Below are positions 8,374-15,780 of a DNA stretch of 64,000 bases, in pieces (position 1 is the stretch's first letter; each line of letters starts with the position of its first letter). The notes beneath the pieces are model-generated. The model was not told the origin of the DNA and made no database searches. It saw only the letters and a program-made list of their open reading frames with translations. The position numbers were made by a program, and so were the translations under genes. Source of the DNA: Mucilaginibacter sp. SMC90 (GTDB taxonomy: Bacteria > Bacteroidota > Bacteroidia > Sphingobacteriales > Sphingobacteriaceae); the NCBI RefSeq assembly GCF_022811725.1, contig NZ_CP094527.1, forward strand, positions 1,302,001 to 1,366,000. The letters are read 5' to 3'.

Positions 8374-8751
8374 TTATTTTTTATCCTGATCAAATTGATT
8401 CAAAAAGTTTTTAATAGCGTCAATCTCGTCTTTTGATGCGCGGTGCTGGCCAAGCGCCTGGATCACCAAGTCGGAAGTGGAGCCTTTAAATACAGTAGAC
8501 AAGATTTTATCCAAAGCGTTGCTTTGCGCCTGCTCCATTGTGAATAAAGCTTTGTATAAATGTGTTTTTGAAGTGGTGTCGCGCTCAACCATTCCTTTAT
8601 CATGCATAATCTGCATGAGTTTTAAAGTAGTGGTGTAGCCGGCATCCTTTGTTTTAGAAAGCTCCTCATGAACTTCACGTACGGTGCATTGGCCCTTTTT
8701 CCAAATTACCTGTAAAATTTCAAGTTCGCTTTCTGTTGCTTTAATTTCCAT
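8374..8751 (-). CDS. BlaI/MecI/CopY family repressor
   Basis: A 125-residue winged-helix repressor (TESELEILQVIWKKGQCTVREVHEEL; GYTTTLKLMQIMHDKGMVER), the length and layout of the Penicillinase_R family. In this family a dimer binds dyads in its own promoter and is cleaved by the co-encoded M56 peptidase. Its start lies just downstream of two identical dyads (8764-8803), so autoregulation is well supported. No beta-lactamase or penicillin-binding protein is adjacent. In Bacteroidota such pairs are common with unknown targets. The stop is five bases before the M56 gene. Confidence 0.92.
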   Translation of the reverse strand: MEIKATESELEILQVIWKKGQCTVREVHEELSKTKDAGYTTTLKLMQIMHDKGMVERDTTSKTHLYKALFTMEQAQSNALDKILSTVFKGSTSDLVIQALGQHRASKDEIDAIKNFLNQFDQDKK

Positions 8752-8763
8752 CTGTTTCTCTAT

Positions 8764-8803
8764 TACGAATTTCTTCGTACAAATATCTACGATGGTTTTC
8801 GTA
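8764..8803 (-). promoter_or_regulatory. Tandem BlaI-type operators with embedded promoter
   Basis: Two dyads of identical form, TACGA-N6-TCGTA, occupy 8764-8779 and 8788-8803, with centres 24 bases apart. Between them, on the minus strand, lies GATATTTG (8787-8780), a five-of-six match to the Bacteroidota -7 box TAnnTTTG. TTG (8810-8808) is 20 bases upstream of it. A repressor on either dyad would block this promoter. The operators are 12 and 36 bases ahead of the blaI-like start. Confidence 0.85.
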
Positions 8804-8810
8804 TTTGCAA
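8780..8810 (-). promoter_or_regulatory. Promoter of the blaI-M56 operon
   Basis: TTG at 8810-8808, 20-base spacer, GATATTTG at 8787-8780 on the minus strand. The spacing equals that of the tRNA-Asn promoter in this window. Confidence 0.6.
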
Positions 8811-8889
8811 GGGATTTGTGATTTTTTTAACAAATTTTAACGGTTGGGGAGGTGGTGAGTGGTTGATTGGGTTGATTAGGTGAGTGGTT

Positions 8890-9105
8890 GGATGAAGTCT
8901 GAACCTGGATTTGGGGGGATTTTTGAGATTTTATTGGATTTTTCTTGTATGATGTTGTCTGAACCTGAATTTTTTGAATTAAAGAATTTATGAAATTTGC
9001 TTATCGTTCAAAAATTCTGATCATTTCTTAATTCTAAAAATTCGGGTTCAGAAAAAAGAAAATCCTGCCCATCCCAAAATCTCCCCAAATCCCGGTTCAG
9101 ACAAA
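8890..9105. repeat. Nested palindromic repeat (TCTGAACC family)
   Basis: This fills most of the 454-base gap between the blaI-like gene and murB. The outer arms start with TCTGAACCTGGATTTGGGG at 8898 and match the inverted copy at about 9076-9103 with few mismatches. The inner arms start with GTCTGAACCTGAATTTTT at 8957 and match 9029-9052 inverted. Both pairs begin with the same TCTGAACC word, so the element is two related palindromes, one inside the other. No reading frame is present. Confidence 0.75.
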
Positions 9106-9135
9106 ATCCCAAATCAACAATCATCTTCTTTTAAT

Positions 9136-9143
9136 TACTTTTG
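9136..9143 (+). promoter_or_regulatory. Candidate -7 box of murB
   Basis: TACTTTTG matches TAnnTTTG exactly and would give a leader of about 55-60 bases. No TTG lies at the expected distance upstream, so support is partial. Confidence 0.35.
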
Positions 9144-9205
9144 CGCTGAAGGGTTTCGGAAATCAAAATTCCGAAATCGAACATCCCAAATCCGAAATCA
9201 GAACT

Positions 9206-10225
9206 ATGTTGCAAATACAGGAAAACGTATCCCTCAAAAATTTTAACACTTTCGGTATTGATACCCGTGCCCGCTACTTTGTAGAAATAGCCCATGAAGA
9301 TGAGCTAACAGAGCTGTTTGCGGATCCGCAATGGCAGCAAACCGAACGGCTGGTACTTGGCGGCGGCAGCAATATGCTGATGGTTAATGATTTTGACGGC
9401 TTGGTGATCCGCATGAATATCCGGGGCATTGAGCACCGCATTAGTCATGATGATGTTTATGTTGAAGTTGGTGGTGGCGAAGTATGGAACGGCCTGGTAA
9501 ACTATTGTGTTGACCATGGTTATGCCGGTATCGAAAACCTGAGCCTTATTCCGGGTTCGGTAGGGGCATCACCCATTCAAAACATAGGTGCCTATGGTGT
9601 AGAGCTGAAAGATGTTTTTCACAGCTGCCGCGCTTTTGAAATAGCAACAGGTACGTTTAAAGAGTTTAGCAAAGAGGATTGTAAATTCGGCTACCGCGAA
9701 AGTGTGTTCAAAGCGGAGCTGAAAGGACTATATATTATAGTATCGGTAAAATTTCATTTATCGCTTACGCCGAACATCAATACCCAATATGGTGCAATAG
9801 GGCTGGAGCTGCAAAGCCGGGGGATTGTAAACCCTACCATAAAAGATGTATCACAGGTGGTGGCGCATATCCGGGTATCTAAACTGCCCGATCCCTCAAC
9901 TATTGGTAATGCCGGTAGTTTTTTCAAAAACCCGGTGATCAGCACAGATGAGTTTGCCGCAGTTCAGGCTAAATTTCCGGATGTGGTGAACTACCCTGCT
10001 GCAGATGGCGGCGTAAAACTTGCCGCCGGCTGGCTCATTGAACAGTGCGGCTGGAAGGGAAAAACTGTTGGCCACACAGGAACATGGAAGAACCAGGCCC
10101 TTGTATTGGTGAACCACGGAGGGGCTACCGGACAGGAAGTGTATGATTTTTCGTCGCAAATCATAGACAGTGTGTACACTAAATTTGGCGTTACACTACA
10201 ACGGGAGGTTAATATTATTAGTTAA
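9206..10225 (+). CDS. murB: UDP-N-acetylmuramate dehydrogenase MurB
   Basis: FAD-dependent reduction of UDP-GlcNAc enolpyruvate to UDP-MurNAc, the second committed step of peptidoglycan synthesis (cytoplasm). At 339 residues it is the E. coli (type I) form. FAD-domain motifs are LGGGSNML (51-58) and NLSLIPGSVGASPIQNIGAYG (111-131). Active-site positions are Arg163 in YRES, Ser238 in GNAGSFFKNP and Glu334 near the C terminus (QREVNII), equivalent to Arg159, Ser229 and Glu325 of E. coli. A single gene after a palindromic repeat region. Confidence 0.96.
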   Translation: MLQIQENVSLKNFNTFGIDTRARYFVEIAHEDELTELFADPQWQQTERLVLGGGSNMLMVNDFDGLVIRMNIRGIEHRISHDDVYVEVGGGEVWNGLVNYCVDHGYAGIENLSLIPGSVGASPIQNIGAYGVELKDVFHSCRAFEIATGTFKEFSKEDCKFGYRESVFKAELKGLYIIVSVKFHLSLTPNINTQYGAIGLELQSRGIVNPTIKDVSQVVAHIRVSKLPDPSTIGNAGSFFKNPVISTDEFAAVQAKFPDVVNYPAADGGVKLAAGWLIEQCGWKGKTVGHTGTWKNQALVLVNHGGATGQEVYDFSSQIIDSVYTKFGVTLQREVNIIS

Positions 10226-10345
10226 ATAAGTTTATTTAAAGTGAATTTCTGTTTTAAATAAAATTTGTTCTAAATAACATTCCTGTTACAAATCTTTTGT
10301 TTTCGTGTTTTGTTATTTATTATTTTTTATATATAAGTGACTGTT

Positions 10346-10385
10346 AATCAATTGTTTTATTGATTTTAAAGTGTAAGTATTACAC
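10346..10385. promoter_or_regulatory. Two short dyads upstream of the ECF sigma gene
   Basis: AATCAAT (10346-10352) pairs with ATTGATT (10359-10365), and GTGTAA-GTA-TTACAC occupies 10371-10385. Both lie in the 264-base A/T-rich gap between murB and the sigma gene. They could be protein-binding sites for the sigma gene promoter. No other copies were noticed. Confidence 0.35.
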
Positions 10386-10489
10386 ACTTGCCAAAATCTT
10401 ACGCCGAAATTTAATTGTGGAGTTTTTACTACACTTTTTAGGTTAGTGGCATCATGCTTGTCTAATTGTTAACACAAAACTTTAACAAA

Positions 10490-11026
10490 ATGACAAAGAT
10501 TGAGTTTAACACCCTTGTACTACGTCAGGCGACTTCTTTAAGATCATACGCTTTACATTTCACGCACGACGCAGACGATGCTAACGACCTTGTCCAGGAT
10601 ACAATGTTGAAGGCCATAACTTATTACAACAAGTTTAAGGAAGGCACCAATTTAAAAGGATGGTTATATACCATCATGAAAAATACGTTCATCAACAACT
10701 ATCGCCGTTTTGTTAAAATGAGCACCTTCGTTACCAAAAGTGATGAAATTTCATCTCCAAACCTGGTATTCAGTTCAACTAAAAATCAGGGCGAAGCTAA
10801 ATTTGTAATGGATGATATTAAAAAAGCTTTAGACAGGCTGCCTGAAGATTATTATGTACCCTTCACTATGTATTTTGAAGGTCATAAATACCATGAAATT
10901 GCCGATCATCTGGATATCCCAATCGGTACTGTAAAAACCCGTATACACGTAGCACGCAAGTTGCTTAAGAAAAACCTTAAAGCATATGATAACGGTATCG
11001 CCAAACCCGTTTATGCCGAGAATTAA
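10490..11026 (+). CDS. ECF-type RNA polymerase sigma factor
   Basis: 178 residues from the ATG at 10490. An in-frame TTG at 10466 exists, but MTKIEFNTLVLRQATSLRSYA is the more natural N terminus. The sigma-2 region is DANDLVQDTMLKAITYYNKF followed by the -10 recognition stretch GWLYTIMKNTFINNYRR. The sigma-4 helix-turn-helix is HEIADHLDIPIGTVKTRIHVARKLLKKNL. No anti-sigma gene is next to it, and it is followed directly by a terminator, so it is monocistronic. It resembles a well-conserved stand-alone Bacteroidota ECF sigma. Its regulon cannot be told from sequence. Confidence 0.9.
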   Translation: MTKIEFNTLVLRQATSLRSYALHFTHDADDANDLVQDTMLKAITYYNKFKEGTNLKGWLYTIMKNTFINNYRRFVKMSTFVTKSDEISSPNLVFSSTKNQGEAKFVMDDIKKALDRLPEDYYVPFTMYFEGHKYHEIADHLDIPIGTVKTRIHVARKLLKKNLKAYDNGIAKPVYAEN

Positions 11027-11060
11027 TGTTCAATTAAACTCCATCATATATATAATAGGA

Positions 11061-11090
11061 AACCCGCCCCATGAGGCGGGTTTTTTGTTT
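11061..11090 (+). terminator. Intrinsic terminator of the ECF sigma gene
   Basis: An 8-bp stem, AACCCGCC (11061-11068) with GGCGGGTT (11075-11082), is followed by TTTTTGTTT. Confidence 0.88.
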
Positions 11091-11119
11091 AGATATAGGT
11101 TGTTATTATCCGGCGCGCC

Positions 11120-11728
11120 TTATCTTAAAAACGGTACAGCCGGCTGATAAAATATTTGCCGGGTGTTATATACCAGTACGCTGTTAAAAATGATATAAAT
11201 AAAGTTTACAGCATAAAACAACGGCATACTCAACAATATAATTTCGCCAGCGCCAAGGTTCAATATAGATGAGGGGATATGGAAAAATTCATTATTGAAA
11301 AGGATGATTATTGTCATCGCTATAAACAAGCACCATGAGATTTGAAAATTGATAAGCCGTTTACAGGGCTTATCTATATCCTTTAATTTTTTTCTGTTGG
11401 ATAGCCATAATGCCAGTGGCAAAGCTATCCCTAACAACGGAAATATAATGAAGCTTAAGGCTGATAAATTGAATTGCAGCAGGAAGTTTCTGCTATCATT
11501 ATTCAAAATTTCTGCCGGGTCGAAAGGTGATTCCGTTAAATCTTCTGGGGTAATATTCAATGCAGTTGCCAGTCTTTTAAGGGTGTCGCCCCTGGCCTCC
11601 GTTTCACCGTTTTCTATTCGTTGTACGGTTCTTAAACTTAGCTGTGCTTGTTCGGCTAATTCTTCCTGGCTTAATCCTTTACGGTTACGCAGTTCCTTGA
11701 TCTTTTTTCCGGGGTTATAGGTTTTCAT
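11120..11728 (-). CDS. XRE-family HTH domain fused to a DUF4870-like membrane domain
   Basis: A 202-residue protein. Residues 1-65 are a Cro/C1-type helix-turn-helix (KKIKELRNRKGLSQEELAEQ, then LSLRTVQRIENGETEARGDTLKRLATAL). Residues about 85-200 hold four hydrophobic segments with an N-terminal pattern like DUF4870 (FPLLGIALPLALWLSNRKKLKDIDKPCKRLINFQISW). A membrane-bound regulator is the likely arrangement; the signal is unknown. The 100-base gap upstream has a near-direct repeat, GTTTACGTCAT and GTTTACGACAT, at about 11788-11812, a candidate operator. Single gene. Confidence 0.82.
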   Translation of the reverse strand: MKTYNPGKKIKELRNRKGLSQEELAEQAQLSLRTVQRIENGETEARGDTLKRLATALNITPEDLTESPFDPAEILNNDSRNFLLQFNLSALSFIIFPLLGIALPLALWLSNRKKLKDIDKPCKRLINFQISWCLFIAMTIIILFNNEFFHIPSSILNLGAGEIILLSMPLFYAVNFIYIIFNSVLVYNTRQIFYQPAVPFLR

Positions 11729-11830
11729 ATTTGATATATTTTGCTGAACAAAAGTATAGCTGTATAAAGATATTAACTGCCGACTTGTTTACGTCATGTT
11801 TACGACATTGCTGTTTAGTATAGGTGTTTC

Positions 11831-13312
11831 CTACTGCGCCAGCTTCTTCATCGCCTCTGCCGCCACTACCTGCCCGGATATAATAGCAGGTGGCACTCCC
11901 GGCCCGGGCACGGTGAGTTGACCCGTATACAACAGGTTGCTGATATGTTTGGCCCGCATGGCGGGTTTAAAAAATGCAGTTTGGGCAAGTGTGTTGGCTA
12001 ATCCGTAGGCGTTGCCTTTAAAAGAGTGATAGTCGGCTTTAAAATCATTTAATGCATAGCTACGCTTTACCACTATCGAATTGCGGATGTCCTGCCCGGT
12101 AATGTGGGCAAACCTGCCCATCATCAGGTTAAAATATTTTTCGCGAATGGTTTCATCATCATTTAATCCCGGAGCTATCGGCATAAGGAAAAACAGGTTC
12201 TCACCGCCATCGGGAGCTACTGTGTTATCTGTTTTTGAAGCGCAGCATACGTAAAATAGTGGATTGGTTGGCCATTGCGGTGAGGTGTAAATTTCTTTGG
12301 CATGCAGCTCAAAATCCTCATCAAAAAACAAATTGTGATGCTGTATACCCGGCACTTTTTTATTGGTGCCGATATAAAAAAGCAAACTCGATGGCGACAT
12401 GGTACGGCTATCCCAATATTTAGCCGTGTAGTTGCGATGGGGTTCATCAATCACGTGCTGGTCAATATGTTCATAATCGGCCCCGGCAATTACCATATCG
12501 GCAGTAAATACACCTTGGGTGGTTTGTATGCTGCTAACCTGTTTATCTTTTACCTCAATTTTAGTGACCTCCGTGTTCAGTTTTATTTCAACCCCAAGCT
12601 CTATAGCCAAACTCACCATAGCTTTTACTATTTCGTTCATGCCGCCCATCGGGTACCAGGTCCCTAACGAAAGATCGGCGTAATTCATCATGCTGTACAT
12701 AGCCGGGGTATTTTGCGGGGTAGCGCCTAAAAACAACACCGGGAACTCAAGTAGTTTAACCAGTTTAGGGTTTTTAAAATGCTTGCGTACATGACTGCTC
12801 ATGCTGGTCAACAGTTGAATACTGAAACTTTTTTTGATGAGATTGAAATCAATAAACTCGGTAATGGAGTGGGAGGGGCGAAAAACATATTCGCCCATAC
12901 CTACTTTATATTTATATTCCGCCTGGGCTAAAAACTCTTTTAATGCTTTGCTGCTGCCAGGTTCTGTTTGTTCAAACAGGGCTTCGAGCTCGGCCATGTT
13001 TGCAGGTACATCCAATATTTCATTTGGGCTGTAATAAATGCGATAGCCGGGATCCAGTCTTTTAAGCTGATAATAGTCGGAGGTCTTTTTGCCGAACAGC
13101 GCGAAGAAGTTTTCAAACACATCCGGCATCCAGTACCAGCTTGGCCCCATATCAAAACGGAAGCCGTTATGCTCCCAGACGCGGGCGCGGCCTCCGGGCT
13201 GATTGTTTTTTTCGAGTATGGTAACTTTATAACCTTCTTTAGCCAAAATACAGGCTGCAGATAATCCTGCAAAGCCCGAACCAATAACAATTATATGCTT
13301 GCTGCTGCTCAT
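11831..13312 (-). CDS. crtI: Phytoene desaturase CrtI
   Basis: FAD-dependent, stepwise desaturation of phytoene to lycopene at the membrane. 493 residues from the ATG at 13312 (MSSSKHIIVIGSGFAGLSAA). A longer frame from TTG at 13339 adds nine residues before the FAD fold and is less likely. Seen: the Rossmann motif GSGFAGLSAACILAKEGYKVTILEKN, GGRARVWEHNGFRFDMGPSWYW, and the C-terminal CrtI signature LLYTGQLTVPGPGVPPAIISG. Amine-oxidase-type relatives such as CrtN or CrtO are possible, but the linkage to crtB and a lycopene cyclase favours CrtI. Divergent from crtB with an 81-base shared upstream region. Confidence 0.93.
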   Translation of the reverse strand: MSSSKHIIVIGSGFAGLSAACILAKEGYKVTILEKNNQPGGRARVWEHNGFRFDMGPSWYWMPDVFENFFALFGKKTSDYYQLKRLDPGYRIYYSPNEILDVPANMAELEALFEQTEPGSSKALKEFLAQAEYKYKVGMGEYVFRPSHSITEFIDFNLIKKSFSIQLLTSMSSHVRKHFKNPKLVKLLEFPVLFLGATPQNTPAMYSMMNYADLSLGTWYPMGGMNEIVKAMVSLAIELGVEIKLNTEVTKIEVKDKQVSSIQTTQGVFTADMVIAGADYEHIDQHVIDEPHRNYTAKYWDSRTMSPSSLLFYIGTNKKVPGIQHHNLFFDEDFELHAKEIYTSPQWPTNPLFYVCCASKTDNTVAPDGGENLFFLMPIAPGLNDDETIREKYFNLMMGRFAHITGQDIRNSIVVKRSYALNDFKADYHSFKGNAYGLANTLAQTAFFKPAMRAKHISNLLYTGQLTVPGPGVPPAIISGQVVAAEAMKKLAQ

Positions 13313-13380
13313 GTTTAATGTGAAGTCCAAGTTAAGCAAATTGTTTTATGGGCATAAAAAACAATACCGCTTTGAATTTG

Positions 13381-13388
13381 TACTTTTG
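13381..13388 (+). promoter_or_regulatory. Candidate -7 box of the crtB operon
   Basis: TACTTTTG matches TAnnTTTG exactly. Transcription would begin at about 13393-13396, at or just inside the first ATG (13394). That favours initiation at the ATGs at 13412/13415. No clear TTG lies at the expected distance. Confidence 0.45.
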
Positions 13389-13393
13389 AACAA

Positions 13394-14245
13394 ATGACCA
13401 CGCTAAGGCCGATGATGAACCTGTACGATGAAGCATGTTTTGAATGCAGTAAACTGATAACTAAAAAGTACAGTACTTCATTTAGTCTTGGCATCAGAAC
13501 TTTCGATAAAAGTTTCCGGTACCCTATCTATGCCATTTATGGATTTGTGCGTTATGCCGATGAAATTGTAGATACCTTTCATGATTACGATCAGCAGCAA
13601 TTGATTGACAGGTTTGGCAGCGAAACATTTTGCGCTATTAAAGAGGGCATAAGCACCAACCCGGTTATTCACTCATTTCAGCAGGTGGTTAACCAGTATC
13701 ATATTGATCACGAGTTGATCAGAGCTTTCCTGCGATCGATGGCGATGGACCTGGATAATAAAGCTTATGATAAGGATACCTATCAAACATACATATACGG
13801 TTCGGCAGAGGTTATCGGCCTGATGTGCCTGAGAATATTCACCAGTGATGATGCTTTGTATCAATCACTGATCCCCAAAGCACGAAGCCTGGGGGCCGCA
13901 TTCCAAAAAGTTAATTTTTTGCGGGATGTTAAGGCCGACTATACCGAACGCGGGCGTACCTATTTTCCGGGGATAGATTTTAATAACTTTACCGAGCAGG
14001 ACAAGCTTGCCATTGAAGCCGAAATTAAGCACGATTTTGATGAGGCTTTTGAGGGGATAAAGCGCCTGCCCGCGGGCACCAGGCTTGGGGTTTATATTGC
14101 GTATATTTATTACCTGCAGCTGTTTAAAAAAATAAGCTATACATCGGCCAACGTAATACTTAAAAAACGTATCAGGGTTTCTGATGCCCGTAAAATGAGT
14201 TTATACATCAAAGCTGTTCTGCAGCAAAAGCTAAACGTTATTTAA
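13394..14245 (+). CDS. crtB: Phytoene synthase CrtB
   Basis: Head-to-head condensation of two geranylgeranyl diphosphates to phytoene. Up to 283 residues. The trans-isoprenyl diphosphate synthase signatures are both seen: YADEIVDTFHDYD near residue 55 (first Asp-rich motif) and FLRDVKADYTERGRTYFPG near residue 175 (second). The start is uncertain: MTTLRP at 13394 or, more like other family members and better placed relative to the -7 box, MMNLYDEACF at 13412. No GGPP synthase gene is present in the window. The stop overlaps the next start by one base (TAATG), implying translational coupling. Confidence 0.94.
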   Translation: MTTLRPMMNLYDEACFECSKLITKKYSTSFSLGIRTFDKSFRYPIYAIYGFVRYADEIVDTFHDYDQQQLIDRFGSETFCAIKEGISTNPVIHSFQQVVNQYHIDHELIRAFLRSMAMDLDNKAYDKDTYQTYIYGSAEVIGLMCLRIFTSDDALYQSLIPKARSLGAAFQKVNFLRDVKADYTERGRTYFPGIDFNNFTEQDKLAIEAEIKHDFDEAFEGIKRLPAGTRLGVYIAYIYYLQLFKKISYTSANVILKKRIRVSDARKMSLYIKAVLQQKLNVI

Positions 14246-14790
14246 TGTTCAGGAAGATTTTTTTTATAGCCAATATTTTGGCATCATCATTCGTTTTTCA
14301 ATCGGCCAAAGCCGAAGAACCAAATTTGAAAGTGTTGCGTAAGCAAATGGTGATTGCAATAGATAAAAGCAAGACAGCCGATTCCCTGTATAACAGCCTC
14401 AACAGTATTAAAGAAAAAAACGGCATTGTAAATGGTTTTATAGGGGCATTACTGGCTTTAAAGGCCAAGCATGCCTGGAACCCGTACTCTAAAGTGAAAT
14501 ACCTTAATCGGTCAGAAAAAGTATTTAAGCAAGCTGTAACTGCCGACCCGCATAATATCGAGATCAGGTTTATGCGCTTTTCTATTGAACATAATGTGCC
14601 ATCCATTTTAGGCTTTAATAAAGATCTTGCAGCCGATAGCGAAGATATTATAGCACAACTGGATAAAAAGAACTATGGCTCGGCCGATAAGGAATTAACT
14701 ATCGCAATCATCAAATTCCTGATCCATTCCAAAAGGTGCACACCTGCCCAAAATCAGGTACTAAACAAACATTTAACCGAACTTACGTGA
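14245..14790 (+). CDS. Unknown exported protein within the carotenoid operon
   Basis: A 181-residue protein with a signal peptide (MFRKIFFIANILASSFVFQSAKA). The mature part is alpha-helical in pattern: a segment around NGIVNGFIGALLALKAKHAWNPYSKVKYLNRSEKVFKQAV, then DPHNIEIRFMRFSIEHNVPSILGFNKDLAAD. That reads like a pair of TPR-like helices, but I do not recognise a family. It starts on the last base of the crtB stop and ends in GTGA shared with the lycopene cyclase start, so it is translated with both. Such tight coupling suggests a role in carotenoid assembly or transport, which is inference only. Confidence 0.8.
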   Translation: MFRKIFFIANILASSFVFQSAKAEEPNLKVLRKQMVIAIDKSKTADSLYNSLNSIKEKNGIVNGFIGALLALKAKHAWNPYSKVKYLNRSEKVFKQAVTADPHNIEIRFMRFSIEHNVPSILGFNKDLAADSEDIIAQLDKKNYGSADKELTIAIIKFLIHSKRCTPAQNQVLNKHLTELT

Positions 14791-15473
14791 GATACACCTA
14801 TTTGCTGATCAATCTGCTAACGGTGTTTTTCCCCGTTGTGCTTTCGTTTGATAAAAGGGTGGCTTTTTACAAAACCTGGAAATTTATATGGCCGGGTATG
14901 CTTGTTACCGGTTTGTTCTTTTTGTTTTGGGATGTGCTTTTCACCATTCACGGTGTTTGGTCGTTCAATCAGGCATACATTATTGGGGTTAAATTTTGGG
15001 GTTTGCCCTTAGAGGAAATACTGTTTTTTTTAACCGTGCCATTTGCCTGCATTTTTATTTACGCATGCCTCAATTATTATGTTAAATGGCTAATGCCTTT
15101 CAGGCTAACCAGTATCATAAGCAGCATGGTAATAATGCTGAGCATCCTGATGCTGATATTTTATCATGACAGGCTTTACACCGTAGTTACCTTTAGTTTA
15201 TTGTTGGCGTTGGTACTGCTTATCCAATACGTTTTTAAAGCAGATTGGTTAAACCGGTATTACCTGGCATATTTTGTAGCACTTTTGCCGTTTTATATAG
15301 TGAACGGTATATTAACCTCAGTACCAATTGTGCTGTATAACAATGCCGAAAATCTTGGGAAACGGGTTGGTACTATCCCCGTAGAAGATCATTTTTACCT
15401 CATGGCCCTATTGCTGATGAATATTGGTTTCTTTGAATATTTTAAACAGCGAAAATTGAAATCAAGCAAATGA
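14787..15473 (+). CDS. Lycopene cyclase, fused CrtYc-CrtYd type
   Basis: Cyclises lycopene ends to beta (or epsilon) rings. 228 residues from GTG at 14787, whose last three bases form the upstream TGA stop (GTGA). An in-frame GTG at 14736 would add 17 residues of no recognisable kind. About seven hydrophobic segments. Each half carries a Pro-x-Glu-(Glu/Asp) motif of the lycopene cyclase domain: WGLPLEEILFF near residue 75 and GTIPVEDHFYLM near residue 195. So the two subunits separate in actinobacterial CrtYc/CrtYd are fused here, as in several Bacteroidota and archaea. Overlaps the next start by four bases (ATGA). Confidence 0.9.
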   Translation: MRYTYLLINLLTVFFPVVLSFDKRVAFYKTWKFIWPGMLVTGLFFLFWDVLFTIHGVWSFNQAYIIGVKFWGLPLEEILFFLTVPFACIFIYACLNYYVKWLMPFRLTSIISSMVIMLSILMLIFYHDRLYTVVTFSLLLALVLLIQYVFKADWLNRYYLAYFVALLPFYIVNGILTSVPIVLYNNAENLGKRVGTIPVEDHFYLMALLLMNIGFFEYFKQRKLKSSK

Positions 15474-15712
15474 GCGAACTGCCACGATACACTAAATCGC
15501 AGCTGGCCTTACGTAACGGGCAGGATAAGCCACAGGTATGGGTAGCCTACAAAGGCGATATTTATGATGTAACGGAAAGCCGCCTGTGGCGTAACGGCAA
15601 ACACTATGAGCATTGGGCAGGTCAGGACCTTACAGACGAGCTTGCCGATGCCCCGCATACAGAAACTGTATTTGAAAAGTTTGAGAAGATAGGAAAACTA
15701 AAGCCGGTATAA
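15470..15712 (+). CDS. Small cytochrome b5-like heme/steroid-binding domain protein
   Basis: An 80-residue single-domain protein: YTKSQLALRNGQDKPQVWVAYKGDIYDVTESRLWRNG, then KHYEHWAGQDLTDELADAPH. This is the cytochrome b5/MAPR fold pattern, but the HPGG motif of true b5 is absent; candidate axial ligands are His45, His48 and His63. No signal peptide or membrane segment, so cytoplasmic. It is the last gene of the crtB operon and overlaps the lycopene cyclase by four bases. It might pass electrons to, or hold a lipid for, a carotenoid-modifying enzyme; no hydroxylase or ketolase is in the window. Confidence 0.85.
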   Translation: MSELPRYTKSQLALRNGQDKPQVWVAYKGDIYDVTESRLWRNGKHYEHWAGQDLTDELADAPHTETVFEKFEKIGKLKPV

Positions 15713-15780
15713 ACTTATCACAGAGGGCTTGAATATTTTAAGCCTTTCCTAACGAAGAGTAGGTGTTATCATTAAATAAA

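Noticed and set aside
8374..8751. The BlaI/M56 pair as a beta-lactam resistance operon
   Set aside because: No beta-lactamase or PBP gene nearby and the M56 protein lacks a penicillin-binding sensor domain.
8890..9105. Repeated TCTGAACC words considered as a CRISPR array
   Set aside because: Only four arms in inverted pairs with unequal spacing; no direct repeats with uniform spacers and no cas genes.
13312..13339. TTG at 13339 as the crtI start
   Set aside because: Adds nine residues before the FAD motif; the ATG at 13312 matches the usual CrtI N terminus.
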